This document shows, one piece after another, positions 42,969 through 49,655 of a DNA stretch of 50,389 bases (its first letter is position 1; each line of letters begins with the position of its first letter). The DNA comes from Bacteroidota bacterium (GTDB lineage Bacteria > Bacteroidota > Bacteroidia > Flavobacteriales_D > Crocinitomicaceae). Both the position numbers and the translations under genes were made by a program. The notes below the pieces were generated by a model. That model did not search any database and had not been told where the DNA came from. It saw only the letters and a list, made by a program, of their open reading frames with translations. The DNA is taken from positions 1 through 50,389 of the forward strand of contig SBGX01000035.1 of the NCBI GenBank assembly GCA_006226425.1, written 5' to 3'.

Positions 42969-43889
42969 CTATTCCTGATTTAATAATCGAATGAAGCAGT
43001 CCTCAATGGTTGGAGCACACTCCTCCATCACCAATTGCTCATGGCCCTGAACTAGCAGCTCCTGTTTCAAAGCCTCTAACACCTCTTTCGAGTCATTGCT
43101 GGTACGCAGATGTAAATATTCTCCAAATGAGTAGGTATCCACTACCTGGGGATGTTTTCGCAAATCTTTCAGTAAACGATGTTTTTGTTCCGATTTGGCC
43201 TGGTACAACTTCCCGGAAAAAGATCGAACCAATTGCTCCGGGCTATCCATGGCTAAAATACTTCCCTGTTGCATTAAGGCGATTCGATCACAACGTACTG
43301 CTTCGTCCATATATGGAGTGGATACTAACATCGTAATTCCATGCTTTTTCAATTGATCCAACATTTGCCAAAACTCCTTCCTGGAAACAGCATCCACGCC
43401 CGTTGTCGGTTCATCCAGGAAAAGCACCTCCGGTTTATGAATCAGGGCACAGCAGAGTGCCAGTTTTTGTTTCATTCCTCCAGATAACTTTCCGGCCCGA
43501 CGATCCTTAAAAGGTTCTATCTGCTCGTAGATATCCCGAATCATATCATAATTTTCCTCGATGGTCGTTTTAAATACAGTGGCAAAAAAATGTAGGTTCT
43601 CCGCCACAGTCAAATCCTGATAAAGGGAAAATCTTCCGGGCATATACCCCACTCGCTTTCGAATCTCATTGTAATCTTCCACCACATCGTAGCCATTCAC
43701 ACTGGCTCGACCACTATCTGCCAAAATCAGCGTGGTTAGAATCCTGAAAATGGTCGTTTTCCCGGCGCCATCCGGACCAATCAGCCCAAAAAGTTCACCT
43801 TCGTTTACCTTCAGTGAAAAATCCTTCACAGCGGTAACACCACCGTCCTGATAGGTTTTGACTATATGTTCGAGTTCTACTGCTGACAT
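42969..43889 (-). CDS. ABC transporter ATPase, equivalent to the N-terminal half of YbhF
   Basis: A 306-residue ATPase. Walker A GPDGAGKTT at 38-46 (the PDG variant is typical of YbhF), signature LSGGMKQ near 138, Walker B VLFLDEPTTGVD, then STPYMDEAVRCDR. A C-terminal tail of about 85 residues (DLRKHPQVVDTYSFGEYLHL) follows the ATPase core and is common in the family. It forms a pair with 42219. Gaps of 1-3 nt to its neighbours show strict co-translation. Confidence 0.93.
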   Translation of the reverse strand: MSAVELEHIVKTYQDGGVTAVKDFSLKVNEGELFGLIGPDGAGKTTIFRILTTLILADSGRASVNGYDVVEDYNEIRKRVGYMPGRFSLYQDLTVAENLHFFATVFKTTIEENYDMIRDIYEQIEPFKDRRAGKLSGGMKQKLALCCALIHKPEVLFLDEPTTGVDAVSRKEFWQMLDQLKKHGITMLVSTPYMDEAVRCDRIALMQQGSILAMDSPEQLVRSFSGKLYQAKSEQKHRLLKDLRKHPQVVDTYSFGEYLHLRTSNDSKEVLEALKQELLVQGHEQLVMEECAPTIEDCFIRLLNQE

Positions 43890-43890
43890 A

Positions 43891-44790
43891 CTACCAAATC
43901 ACTTCACCATACATCCCGATCTTCAGGTAACCGTCGTTTTTAACGCTTATTTTTACAGCATAGACCATGTTGGCCCGTTCATCTTTCGTTTGAATGCTTT
44001 TGGGCGTAAATTCCGCTTGAGCGCTGATCCAGGTAATTTTTCCCTGATACTTTCGGTACGCCTTTGCCCCTTCATCCACCCGGACCTGTACCTGATCATT
44101 TAATTTCAGGTGGGACAATTGATCTCCTGTTACATACGCCCTAAGAATCATGGTTGACAAATCAGCCAGTTTGTAGATCGGTTTTCCGGGGGCTACAACT
44201 TCATTCTCCATGGCGTACTGACTTAGCACAGTTCCTGTGAGTGGACTTTTTAAGCGGCACTTTTCCAACTGATCATCTAACTCTTCCATTTGAATTCTCA
44301 GCGGATGACTTTCCATCGCAATACTAGATGTTTGCGTGTTCAAATTACTCTGTACGGAGGCCATTTGTTTATTGATCACGGCGATCTGGGTGTTCACATC
44401 ATCCAACTGCTTCTGGGTGGCCGCTTCCGCTTTCATCAAATTCTCAATCCTTTTTCGTTCCCTCTCCAGGGCCTTCAACTGCTCCCTAAATGAGGCCAAT
44501 TGGGATTCAATATCAGGACTACGACTCAATACGGCCTGAATTTGTGCTTCCAGTCGCTTCTTTTTCAAATAGAGCTGAGTACTATCTACGACCCCGACCA
44601 GAGTTCCTTTTTCCAAACGTTGTCCTTCCTTCAGATTCAGGGAGATCAATTTCCCCGGAACCTCTGAGGAGATCAGGTATTCATCTGCTTCAAACATTCC
44701 TGAAGCATCGTATGCTTCCTGATCATTTCCACACGCTGTCAAGAGCAGTAGTGCAGCGCCAAAAAATATAGTCTTATACCTCATTTTCAA
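43891..44790 (-). CDS. HlyD-type membrane fusion protein (YbhG-like), lipoprotein
   Basis: A 299-residue periplasmic adaptor that joins the ABC channel to the TolC duct. Signal peptide with lipobox LTAC (Cys20), a first biotinyl-lipoyl half (SSEVPGKLISLNLKEGQRLEKG, about 40-62), a long coiled coil (about 75-165), the second half (LTGTVLSQYAMENEVVAPGKP), and a beta-barrel domain. The E. coli counterpart has the same order of parts. It starts exactly where the TolC-like gene ends. Confidence 0.92.
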   Translation of the reverse strand: MKMRYKTIFFGAALLLLTACGNDQEAYDASGMFEADEYLISSEVPGKLISLNLKEGQRLEKGTLVGVVDSTQLYLKKKRLEAQIQAVLSRSPDIESQLASFREQLKALERERKRIENLMKAEAATQKQLDDVNTQIAVINKQMASVQSNLNTQTSSIAMESHPLRIQMEELDDQLEKCRLKSPLTGTVLSQYAMENEVVAPGKPIYKLADLSTMILRAYVTGDQLSHLKLNDQVQVRVDEGAKAYRKYQGKITWISAQAEFTPKSIQTKDERANMVYAVKISVKNDGYLKIGMYGEVIW

Positions 44791-46083
44791 TTATTTAAAC
44801 AAACTTCCATTGATATATTGATAATTCACCTCCGTCAACGACAACTGAATCCGCATCATCTCCAACTCCATGCGCACCTGCTTTTCCGAGATGACAGCTT
44901 CCAGATAATCTGCTTCGCGAATCGTCCCTTCCTTTAATCTGGCATCTTCAATTTTTCGGAGTTGCTCCTGGATTTTCAGTTCTTCTTCCAAACTCTCCAT
45001 GCTTCGTTTTAACTGCTTTGATTTCGCACTTTGCTCCAGTAATTTCATTTCGAAATTTCGCATGGTGTTCTCTTTTTCTTTTTCCAGCATCGCACGCTGC
45101 AATTCCAATATTGATTTTTTTCGACCGGCATCTCCCCAATCCACTAAGCTCCAGGTAAGGCTAGCACCGAATATATAGTAAGGACTTACCGCATTATCGA
45201 AGAAATTAAAGGGATTCGGGTAGCCCACACCTCCCCTGGCAAAAGCACCTATTTTAGGTTTTTTGGCACTTTCAATCCACTTCGAAGAAACCTCCATTTT
45301 TTCCTGCTGCAACTCCAACATTCGCAATTCAGGACGTTCCACACTCACCACCGCAGGCTTTTCAAGCACAGGTAAGGAAAAATATGTTTCGCTTCCCAGC
45401 GGACGCCCAATCAAGGTTTCCATTAACTCCAAACTAACCTGGAATTGCTCATTGACTTCCCGAATAGCTCTTTTTAGCTTCAATAATTCAGCTTTCAATC
45501 GTAGCTCACCAGAAAGATCGGCCACTCCCTCTTCTCTCAAGGAATGAAGCAATTTCATCCTGCTATCCAGCAAACTTTCTGTCAGTTTCATGATCTCCTT
45601 TTGCTTTTGCAAGGTCAAAAAGGCAAAGTAGAGCCGGATCACATGTTCTTCCAGTTGTTTTTCTCCAATCTTTATTTTCTGCTGTCCAATTTCCGTTTCT
45701 TTGAGATCAATTTCCTTCCCGACCTTACTCATTCCACCATCATAGATCGTTTGATTCAATTCGGCATACAGTTGGTAACGATCCCTTGGAAGATCCAATT
45801 GAAGACTTTGCCCCGGAATGGAAATGGCCAACTCCGGGACATCCGATTGATAGGATGCATTCGCATGCAAGGCTATTTTAGGCAGCCAATTCCTTTCCCA
45901 GGATCGAATTTTCTCGCTTAACATCTGATCGTATAATGCTTGCTGAGCTTGCAGCGGGAAGTTTTTCCTGGTTCGCTCAAAACAAGTCTCCAAATTCAGG
46001 GTGTCAGCATGTGAAATACGGCCAAGCATCAGCAGGACCACGACTGAGAGGATTCTGAAATAAACTATTCTAACGTTCTTCAT
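44791..46083 (-). CDS. TolC-family outer-membrane efflux protein
   Basis: A 430-residue outer-membrane duct protein. The signal peptide (FRILSVVVLLMLGRISHA-D) is followed by two structural repeats of long helices rich in Glu, Lys, Leu and Gln (for example LREEGVADLSGELRLKAELLKL and ELKIQEQLRKIEDARLKEGT) and short beta-strands. Duplication of this unit and the length are those of the OEP/TolC family. The adaptor gene follows without a gap. Confidence 0.92.
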   Translation of the reverse strand: MKNVRIVYFRILSVVVLLMLGRISHADTLNLETCFERTRKNFPLQAQQALYDQMLSEKIRSWERNWLPKIALHANASYQSDVPELAISIPGQSLQLDLPRDRYQLYAELNQTIYDGGMSKVGKEIDLKETEIGQQKIKIGEKQLEEHVIRLYFAFLTLQKQKEIMKLTESLLDSRMKLLHSLREEGVADLSGELRLKAELLKLKRAIREVNEQFQVSLELMETLIGRPLGSETYFSLPVLEKPAVVSVERPELRMLELQQEKMEVSSKWIESAKKPKIGAFARGGVGYPNPFNFFDNAVSPYYIFGASLTWSLVDWGDAGRKKSILELQRAMLEKEKENTMRNFEMKLLEQSAKSKQLKRSMESLEEELKIQEQLRKIEDARLKEGTIREADYLEAVISEKQVRMELEMMRIQLSLTEVNYQYINGSLFK

Positions 46084-46086
46084 ATT

Positions 46087-46701
46087 TTATGGTCTTAAGG
46101 CATCATGCACAAAGGCTTTCACCTGTTGTCTTCTTTCTTCCATGAAAGCTTGATATTCCTCCTCGCTCAGAGCCACCAGGGATTTTAGCACAGGTTTGGC
46201 AACTACAGGAAAAATGACCAGTGAAATAATATTTACCAGTAATTGTCTCGCGTCAATCGGTTTTAAGTGGCCCAAATCGACTTCTGACTGGATCGCTTGT
46301 TGAAAATTGCTGAAGGTGAGCTTCACCACTTCGTCAAAGTGTTTGCTCACAAAATCATCCGCATTATTATTCAATTCGTTCAACACAAAACGTGGCAGAT
46401 TCGGGTTCTTGAGGACCATATCCATATACTGATCGACCAGCGCATCAATTTTAGACTGAATCGGAGCATCCCCTTCCAAAATGACCTGGATGCGCGAAAT
46501 CATCTTGTTCTTTGCCACACTAAATATGGACTCAAAAAGTTTCGCCTTTGACTTGTAGTAATAATGTAACAAGCCTTTATTGATCCCTGCCCGGTCGGCA
46601 ATCTCTCTCATTCGTGCACCAAAATATCCTTTCTCATGAAAGACCTCTTCTGCAGCATCAATGATCTTTTCCTCCGTTGACTTTACTTCTTTATCTGTCA
46701 T
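46087..46701 (-). CDS. TetR-family transcriptional repressor
   Basis: A 204-residue repressor. The N-terminal HTH (IIDAAEEVFHEKGYFGARM, then REIADRAGINKGLLHYYY) is a standard TetR_N. The rest is the ligand-binding all-helical domain. It is the first gene of the exporter operon, and two palindromic sites lie in its promoter (46713-46728 and 46749-46764). It therefore probably represses itself and the exporter until a ligand, possibly the exported compound, binds. Confidence 0.93.
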   Translation of the reverse strand: MTDKEVKSTEEKIIDAAEEVFHEKGYFGARMREIADRAGINKGLLHYYYKSKAKLFESIFSVAKNKMISRIQVILEGDAPIQSKIDALVDQYMDMVLKNPNLPRFVLNELNNNADDFVSKHFDEVVKLTFSNFQQAIQSEVDLGHLKPIDARQLLVNIISLVIFPVVAKPVLKSLVALSEEEYQAFMEERRQQVKAFVHDALRP

Positions 46702-46712
46702 TTAATCCCTTT

Positions 46713-46728
46713 TTACCCAAATGGGTAA
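46713..46728. promoter_or_regulatory. TetR operator, site 1
   Basis: TTACCCA AA TGGGTAA: a 7-bp perfect inverted repeat with a 2-nt centre, 12 nt upstream of the TetR ATG and downstream of the -7 element at 46732. Confidence 0.75.
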
Positions 46729-46731
46729 TCG

Positions 46732-46738
46732 CAAGGTA
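46732..46738 (-). promoter_or_regulatory. -7-like element of the TetR/exporter operon
   Basis: Minus-strand TACCTTG resembles TAnnTTTG with one T missing. A TTTG at 46754-46757 within the second operator could serve as -33 (spacing 15 nt, short). Both operators flank it. Confidence 0.4.
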
Positions 46739-46748
46739 TGCATTATTT

Positions 46749-46764
46749 TTGACCAAATGGGTAA
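46749..46764. promoter_or_regulatory. TetR operator, site 2
   Basis: TTGACCA AA TGGGTAA: the right arm equals site 1, the left arm has two changes. Its centre is 36 bp from that of site 1. Confidence 0.65.
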
Positions 46765-46988
46765 ATTCCCATTTTTTAACAGTTCATCAGGAACTTAACA
46801 GCCCTCTTTGGAACTTGTCTAATAGGTTTTCTTGAGAAACATAAGACTTGATCTGTTTCCTGCTCAGATGAATTTCGTACAATGTGTTTGAAATTAATGT
46901 TCTCAAACCTTTATTTTGAAACACTCCAATGAGTTGCAACTACTTCCTGGGCAGATTCACTTTTGTCCCGTTTCTCGGATATAGGGAA
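46765..46988. other. Intergenic stretch without a visible gene
   Basis: About 220 nt between the exporter operon and the cassette region. I see no ORF with a start, no tRNA and no clear repeat. A 10-bp palindrome AGTTGCAACT lies at about 46934-46943. The right boundary of the first cassette should lie here, but I cannot place its second arm. Confidence 0.5.
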
Positions 46989-47022
46989 TTTACGGCATGA
47001 AGTGTAGGCTATGTCATAAACC
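46989..47022 (-). repeat. Degenerate attC-like site after the AbiTii/PLD gene
   Basis: The minus strand reads TAA-TC-GGTTTATGAC directly after the stop of the gene at 47025. GGTTTATGAC (47013-47022) is complementary, but for one base, to the GTTATAAACC that precedes the same gene (48040-48049). The 19 nt that follow (46994-47012) match the intact attC-like site in 14 of 18 aligned positions. The other half of the expected hairpin is not found. Confidence 0.5.
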
Positions 47023-48048
47023 GATTATTCTCCCCATTCCTTTTGGAATTTAGCTTTGAGCGAGTCGATGATAAAATCTTCCTCTATTTTAGTAATCATA
47101 AAAGATTTTTTACCTGCATCTTTTATTGACGCACCTACATGGTAATACTCCTTATTGTCAATAACAATAAATCTGTCATGAAACGCGGACGATGATTTTA
47201 CCTCTAGATTTCTATGTTGCGCATTAAAGGCTTTAACAAACAATTCAATTCTGCCATCAATTGATTTTTTATCTGTTAGAATTTTGACTTTAACCGAATC
47301 ATGCTTTTTAGAGAAAAACTTAAGGGTATTTTCATCGATATAACCATCAATTAGGACAATTTCCTTTTTCGCTTTGGATATTTTTTCTGATAGATCAATT
47401 ACAGCGTCAAAGTGCTTACCATCCTCATAGAACTTTCCGTTGTCCAACTGCTCCGATCTCTTTAGATTATCATCAATTTTTAAGAGCATTTCAATGAGCC
47501 TATTCCGAACAATGGCCATTATTTGAGTAAATGTGCTGAAAGAAAATTCGAAATAACCCGATTTTAAAAACCAACCATTACTTTCATCTGCTTTTAAATA
47601 CTTCCGAGCAAAATCCAATTGACCTTGACTAAATTCTACCATTAAAGTTTTTGTATCGGTTATTTTGTAGAATTCTTCCATTTCCGGAACAGAATTAAAT
47701 ATGGGCCGATCTAAAAAATCTTCTGGGTCAATATCTGCCCGTTTTAGCAGTTGGTAGTAGTGTAATTCTTGATGTTGAATGATTCCTGAAAATTGATTCT
47801 GAAAAATCCCCTTTGTATTTGCTTTGAACTGCCGATAACTTGGAAAGTTCTCTGTATCAAAATCTCCCTCAAGTTCACTCGTGATAAACTTATTTAATTC
47901 ATCATCTTTCAGTTTGATGCTTACTTTTTTAGCCCTAGTTAAAGACTTTGAAAGTTTCACATCATCATTCGATAAATCAGAAATGAGATCATCTAATAGC
48001 TCTAATAATTCCAATCTATCCTTTTGTGTCATCTTCTATGGTTTATAA
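47013..48048 (-). mobile_element. Putative gene cassette 1 (AbiTii/PLD)
   Basis: Bracketed by TTATAAACC at its 5' end and GGTTTATGAC at its 3' end on the minus strand. The gene fills nearly the whole unit: ATG 7 nt after the 5' box, stop 2 nt before the 3' box. This compact layout is that of integron cassettes. Evidence rests on the repeats only; no integron integrase is seen. Confidence 0.5.
47025..48032 (-). CDS. AbiTii and PLD-like domain protein, putative defence gene
   Basis: A 335-residue cytosolic protein. The N-terminal part (about 10-80; LTRAKKVSIKLKDDELNKFI, ELEGDFDTENFPSYRQFKAN) looks like the AbiTii domain, found in proteins linked to phage abortive infection. The C-terminal part (about 205-335) looks like a PLD-type fold: IVLIDGYID at 225-233, FHDRFIVID at 284-292, then YYHVGASIKDAGKKSF. 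The usual HxK of PLD reads HDR, so it may be a nuclease variant or a non-catalytic sensor. No nearby gene explains it as metabolism. AT-rich composition and the flanking repeats point to acquisition. Domain calls are by eye. Confidence 0.7.
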   Translation of the reverse strand: MTQKDRLELLELLDDLISDLSNDDVKLSKSLTRAKKVSIKLKDDELNKFITSELEGDFDTENFPSYRQFKANTKGIFQNQFSGIIQHQELHYYQLLKRADIDPEDFLDRPIFNSVPEMEEFYKITDTKTLMVEFSQGQLDFARKYLKADESNGWFLKSGYFEFSFSTFTQIMAIVRNRLIEMLLKIDDNLKRSEQLDNGKFYEDGKHFDAVIDLSEKISKAKKEIVLIDGYIDENTLKFFSKKHDSVKVKILTDKKSIDGRIELFVKAFNAQHRNLEVKSSSAFHDRFIVIDNKEYYHVGASIKDAGKKSFMITKIEEDFIIDSLKAKFQKEWGE

Positions 48049-48105
48049 CGGTTTGGCTATGCGCAGTGTCCCGAAGGGCATTGCGTATAGGTATTGTTAG
48101 CAGAT
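48040..48105 (-). repeat. attC-like recombination hairpin between two cassette genes
   Basis: A 66-nt imperfect palindrome. Outer boxes GGTTTATAAC (48040-48049) and GTTAGCAGAT (48096-48105) carry AAC/GTT ends. The inner stem is CTATGCGCAGTG (48057-48068) against CATTGCGTATAG (48079-48090), 12 bp including two G.T pairs that form only on the plus strand; then an unpaired T and CCC-GAA-GGG. Length, core triplets, an extrahelical T and better folding of the strand opposite the genes all match attC rules. The stop of the gene at 48112 is 6 nt to its right. Confidence 0.65.
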
Positions 48106-49061
48106 GTAAGTTTATTCATTTCCTTGATATTCAAAGCAGGTTAGGCAAGTCTCTTCACCGTCATAGTCGTGTATTAAATTCCCCTTACATTTTTTTTCTT
48201 TACAATCTATTCTGATTACATTAAACTCTGCGTCACAATTAATACAATGAATGTTCGTTGAGTTAGGTTTGTTTGGTTTTAGAAATGCCCATTTGCTCTC
48301 CAAATAACCAAAGTCTCCGTCAATTGTCCTTTTGCACTGTGGACAAAAATATGCCCTTCCTAAAATGTCAGTGCTTAAGTATTTATTGAGTTTCTTTTTA
48401 CCTAAAATATCTAGCGCAAAATCTAAATGTTTATAAGCCACTGCATATTCAATGTCCCAGTCAAAATAACCAAAAAGTGGGTTTTCATAGTTAAAATTTC
48501 TTGTCTCTAAAAACCATGCATCTTTCCCAAAACAATAAGTGTATGCATGTAGTATATGGTCTACAAGTTCTTTAGCCTTAATTGATACTTTGTTTGCACC
48601 ATGAATGGCTTCATTTCGCTTTTGTCTGACTGTTTCAATAAACTCAATGAATTCTTCAGAGACTTTATTTTCTGAAACCGCACAAAAAGTTGTCAGAAGT
48701 GCTTCGCCTGAAATTGTATACAAACTGTCAAACTCTTTGTCAGCTCTTGATGGTAATGTAGGCCAATCTGTTCTTGTCTTTTCAATTAACAAAAGTGGGG
48801 TCGTTTTGCAAATTGCGGACTTCATATAAGTTTCTATACCTTGGTGTAATAGAATTAAAGACGTCCTTAAGGTTCCAGAATTGTGCTCCCAAATTTGTTC
48901 CAATGAAACTTCTTCTCTTATTACGTCATCATATTCATTATAATTGTCATATACTTTAAAGAGCAGGTTAAAAGCCTGTGTCAAACATTGTTTTGATACA
49001 TCTTCAAAGTCTTTATGTGTCGGCAAGTTTGTTATCACGGTCTTTTTTTTATATCTGCTAA
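48049..49061 (-). mobile_element. Putative gene cassette 2 (HEPN/zinc-ribbon)
   Basis: On the minus strand the unit starts at the TT of GTTAGCAGAT (49053-49062) and ends at the G of CGTTATAAAC. Its own 3' box, ATCTGCTAAC at 48096-48105, is the perfect 10-bp complement of its 5' box, so circularisation would rebuild a full attC. Either cassette boundaries or, less likely, terminal inverted repeats of a short element. Confidence 0.5.
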
Positions 49062-49098
49062 CTTGTTTATACCATGTATGAATTTGCAAATGATCCAC
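48112..49098 (-). CDS. HEPN-type RNase candidate with zinc-ribbon domain, putative defence gene
   Basis: A 328-residue protein. Residues about 75-195 are all-helical with RNEAIH at 161-166, the R-x4-H pattern of HEPN-domain RNases used in toxins and anti-phage systems. Residues 250-321 have four Cys pairs (C252/C255, C285/C288, C299/C304, C318/C321), likely one or two zinc ribbons for nucleic-acid or protein binding. The frame starts with GTG at 49098; if the cassette boundary at 49061 is real, the true start is the in-frame GTG at 49038 (308 residues). No standard ATG is available. Family not named with certainty. Confidence 0.68.
   Translation of the reverse strand: MDHLQIHTWYKQVSRYKKKTVITNLPTHKDFEDVSKQCLTQAFNLLFKVYDNYNEYDDVIREEVSLEQIWEHNSGTLRTSLILLHQGIETYMKSAICKTTPLLLIEKTRTDWPTLPSRADKEFDSLYTISGEALLTTFCAVSENKVSEEFIEFIETVRQKRNEAIHGANKVSIKAKELVDHILHAYTYCFGKDAWFLETRNFNYENPLFGYFDWDIEYAVAYKHLDFALDILGKKKLNKYLSTDILGRAYFCPQCKRTIDGDFGYLESKWAFLKPNKPNSTNIHCINCDAEFNVIRIDCKEKKCKGNLIHDYDGEETCLTCFEYQGNE
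49053..49062 (-). repeat. 5' boundary box of cassette 2
   Basis: Minus-strand GTTAGCAGAT, a perfect complement of ATCTGCTAAC that follows the same gene. The hairpin that should precede it (a previous attC or attI) is not obvious; only a weak TGTTTA/TAAACA stem is seen just to the right. Confidence 0.5.
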
Positions 49099-49240
49099 GT
49101 AAACATGCCATATTGGACCTATAACCTGGATAAATCGCTTATTAAAATCTAAAATACTTTGGGTACAAAAAGCATTATAGTTTCGAGTTTCAGTGCTTCT
49201 AATCTACTGAAAATATTTTTTCAAAAATCAGTTGAAATAA
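49099..49240. other. Intergenic stretch without a clear gene
   Basis: The frame of the HEPN gene stays open leftward of its GTG for 38 more codons up to a TAG, without a start codon. I see no repeat or tRNA. It may hold an attI-like or truncated site that I cannot identify. Confidence 0.4.
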
Positions 49241-49501
49241 AATTTCACTCACAACATTTCCCCGTCCCTCCTCATTTCATATATTACGGGAAGCAACAAA
49301 AGTGCGGAAGATCTGGAGCGGGAACGAAGAAAATTGATCTTTGAACCGACTAGACAATTTTCAATGGATTTGGATCGGGCCATGGAGCCCTTTTCGGATT
49401 CGGAAAAAGTGGAAGTATTGGAATATTTAATCAAGCAGTCAGAAAGGTTCGAAAACAGAAAAAGTACGAAGACCTATGTACCAAACCAAAAAAGCCTCTA
49501 A
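49241..49501 (+). pseudogene. 3' remnant of an unknown gene
   Basis: An open frame of 86 codons ending in KTYVPNQKSL, with protein-like composition (LERERRKLIFEPTRQFSMDL, then AMEPFSDSEKVEVLEYLIKQ) but no start codon in its first part; ATG occurs only at Met residues late in the frame. The stop lies within the terminator hairpin, as is usual for a real gene end. It looks like a gene cut at its 5' side, perhaps by insertion of the region to its left. The family is not recognised. Confidence 0.5.
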
Positions 49502-49525
49502 AACTTTCGTTTTAAAGGCTTTTTA
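49488..49525. terminator. Strong bidirectional terminator
   Basis: AAAAGCCTCTAAAAC and GTTTTAAAGGCTTTT pair over 14 of 15 bases around a TTTC loop, flanked by A and T runs. It contains the stop codon of the remnant gene and separates it from the integrase. Confidence 0.88.
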
Positions 49526-49530
49526 TTCTT

Positions 49531-49549
49531 GTGATCCCGCTGGGGTCAC
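49531..49549. repeat. tRNA-3'-end-like inverted repeat, candidate attachment site
   Basis: GTGATCCCGCTGGGGTCAC. Its reverse complement contains AGCGGGATCAC, the shape of a tRNA T-stem/acceptor 3' end, and it can also fold on itself (GTGATCCC with GGGGTCAC). It lies 154 nt before an integrase gene with no tRNA gene next to it, which suggests an att core. Confidence 0.4.
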
Positions 49550-49655
49550 TTTTATACATCTAAATGAAGTAAAATAATTTACTGATTTTAACTTAAACCT
49601 CTATTTTACAATATTTTAAATCAAAATACCTAGATCCCTTATCTAGTGAAATAAT

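Noticed and set aside
46989-47020. TTTACGGCATG/TATGTCATAAA hairpin as a terminator of the AbiTii/PLD gene
   Set aside because: There are mismatches and no T-run; the box match to the other end of the gene explains it better.
48096-49062. 10-bp inverted repeats GTTAGCAGAT/ATCTGCTAAC as ends of an insertion sequence
   Set aside because: No transposase lies between them, no target duplication is seen, and the neighbour gene has its own similar pair, which fits cassettes better.
47025-49098. CRISPR array or classic toxin-antitoxin pair
   Set aside because: There are no spaced repeats of constant length, and the two genes are separate units with intervening recombination-like sites rather than an overlapping pair.
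49447-49455. GGTTCGAAA as a tRNA T-loop
   Set aside because: The surrounding sequence gives no cloverleaf; it lies within the open frame of the gene remnant.
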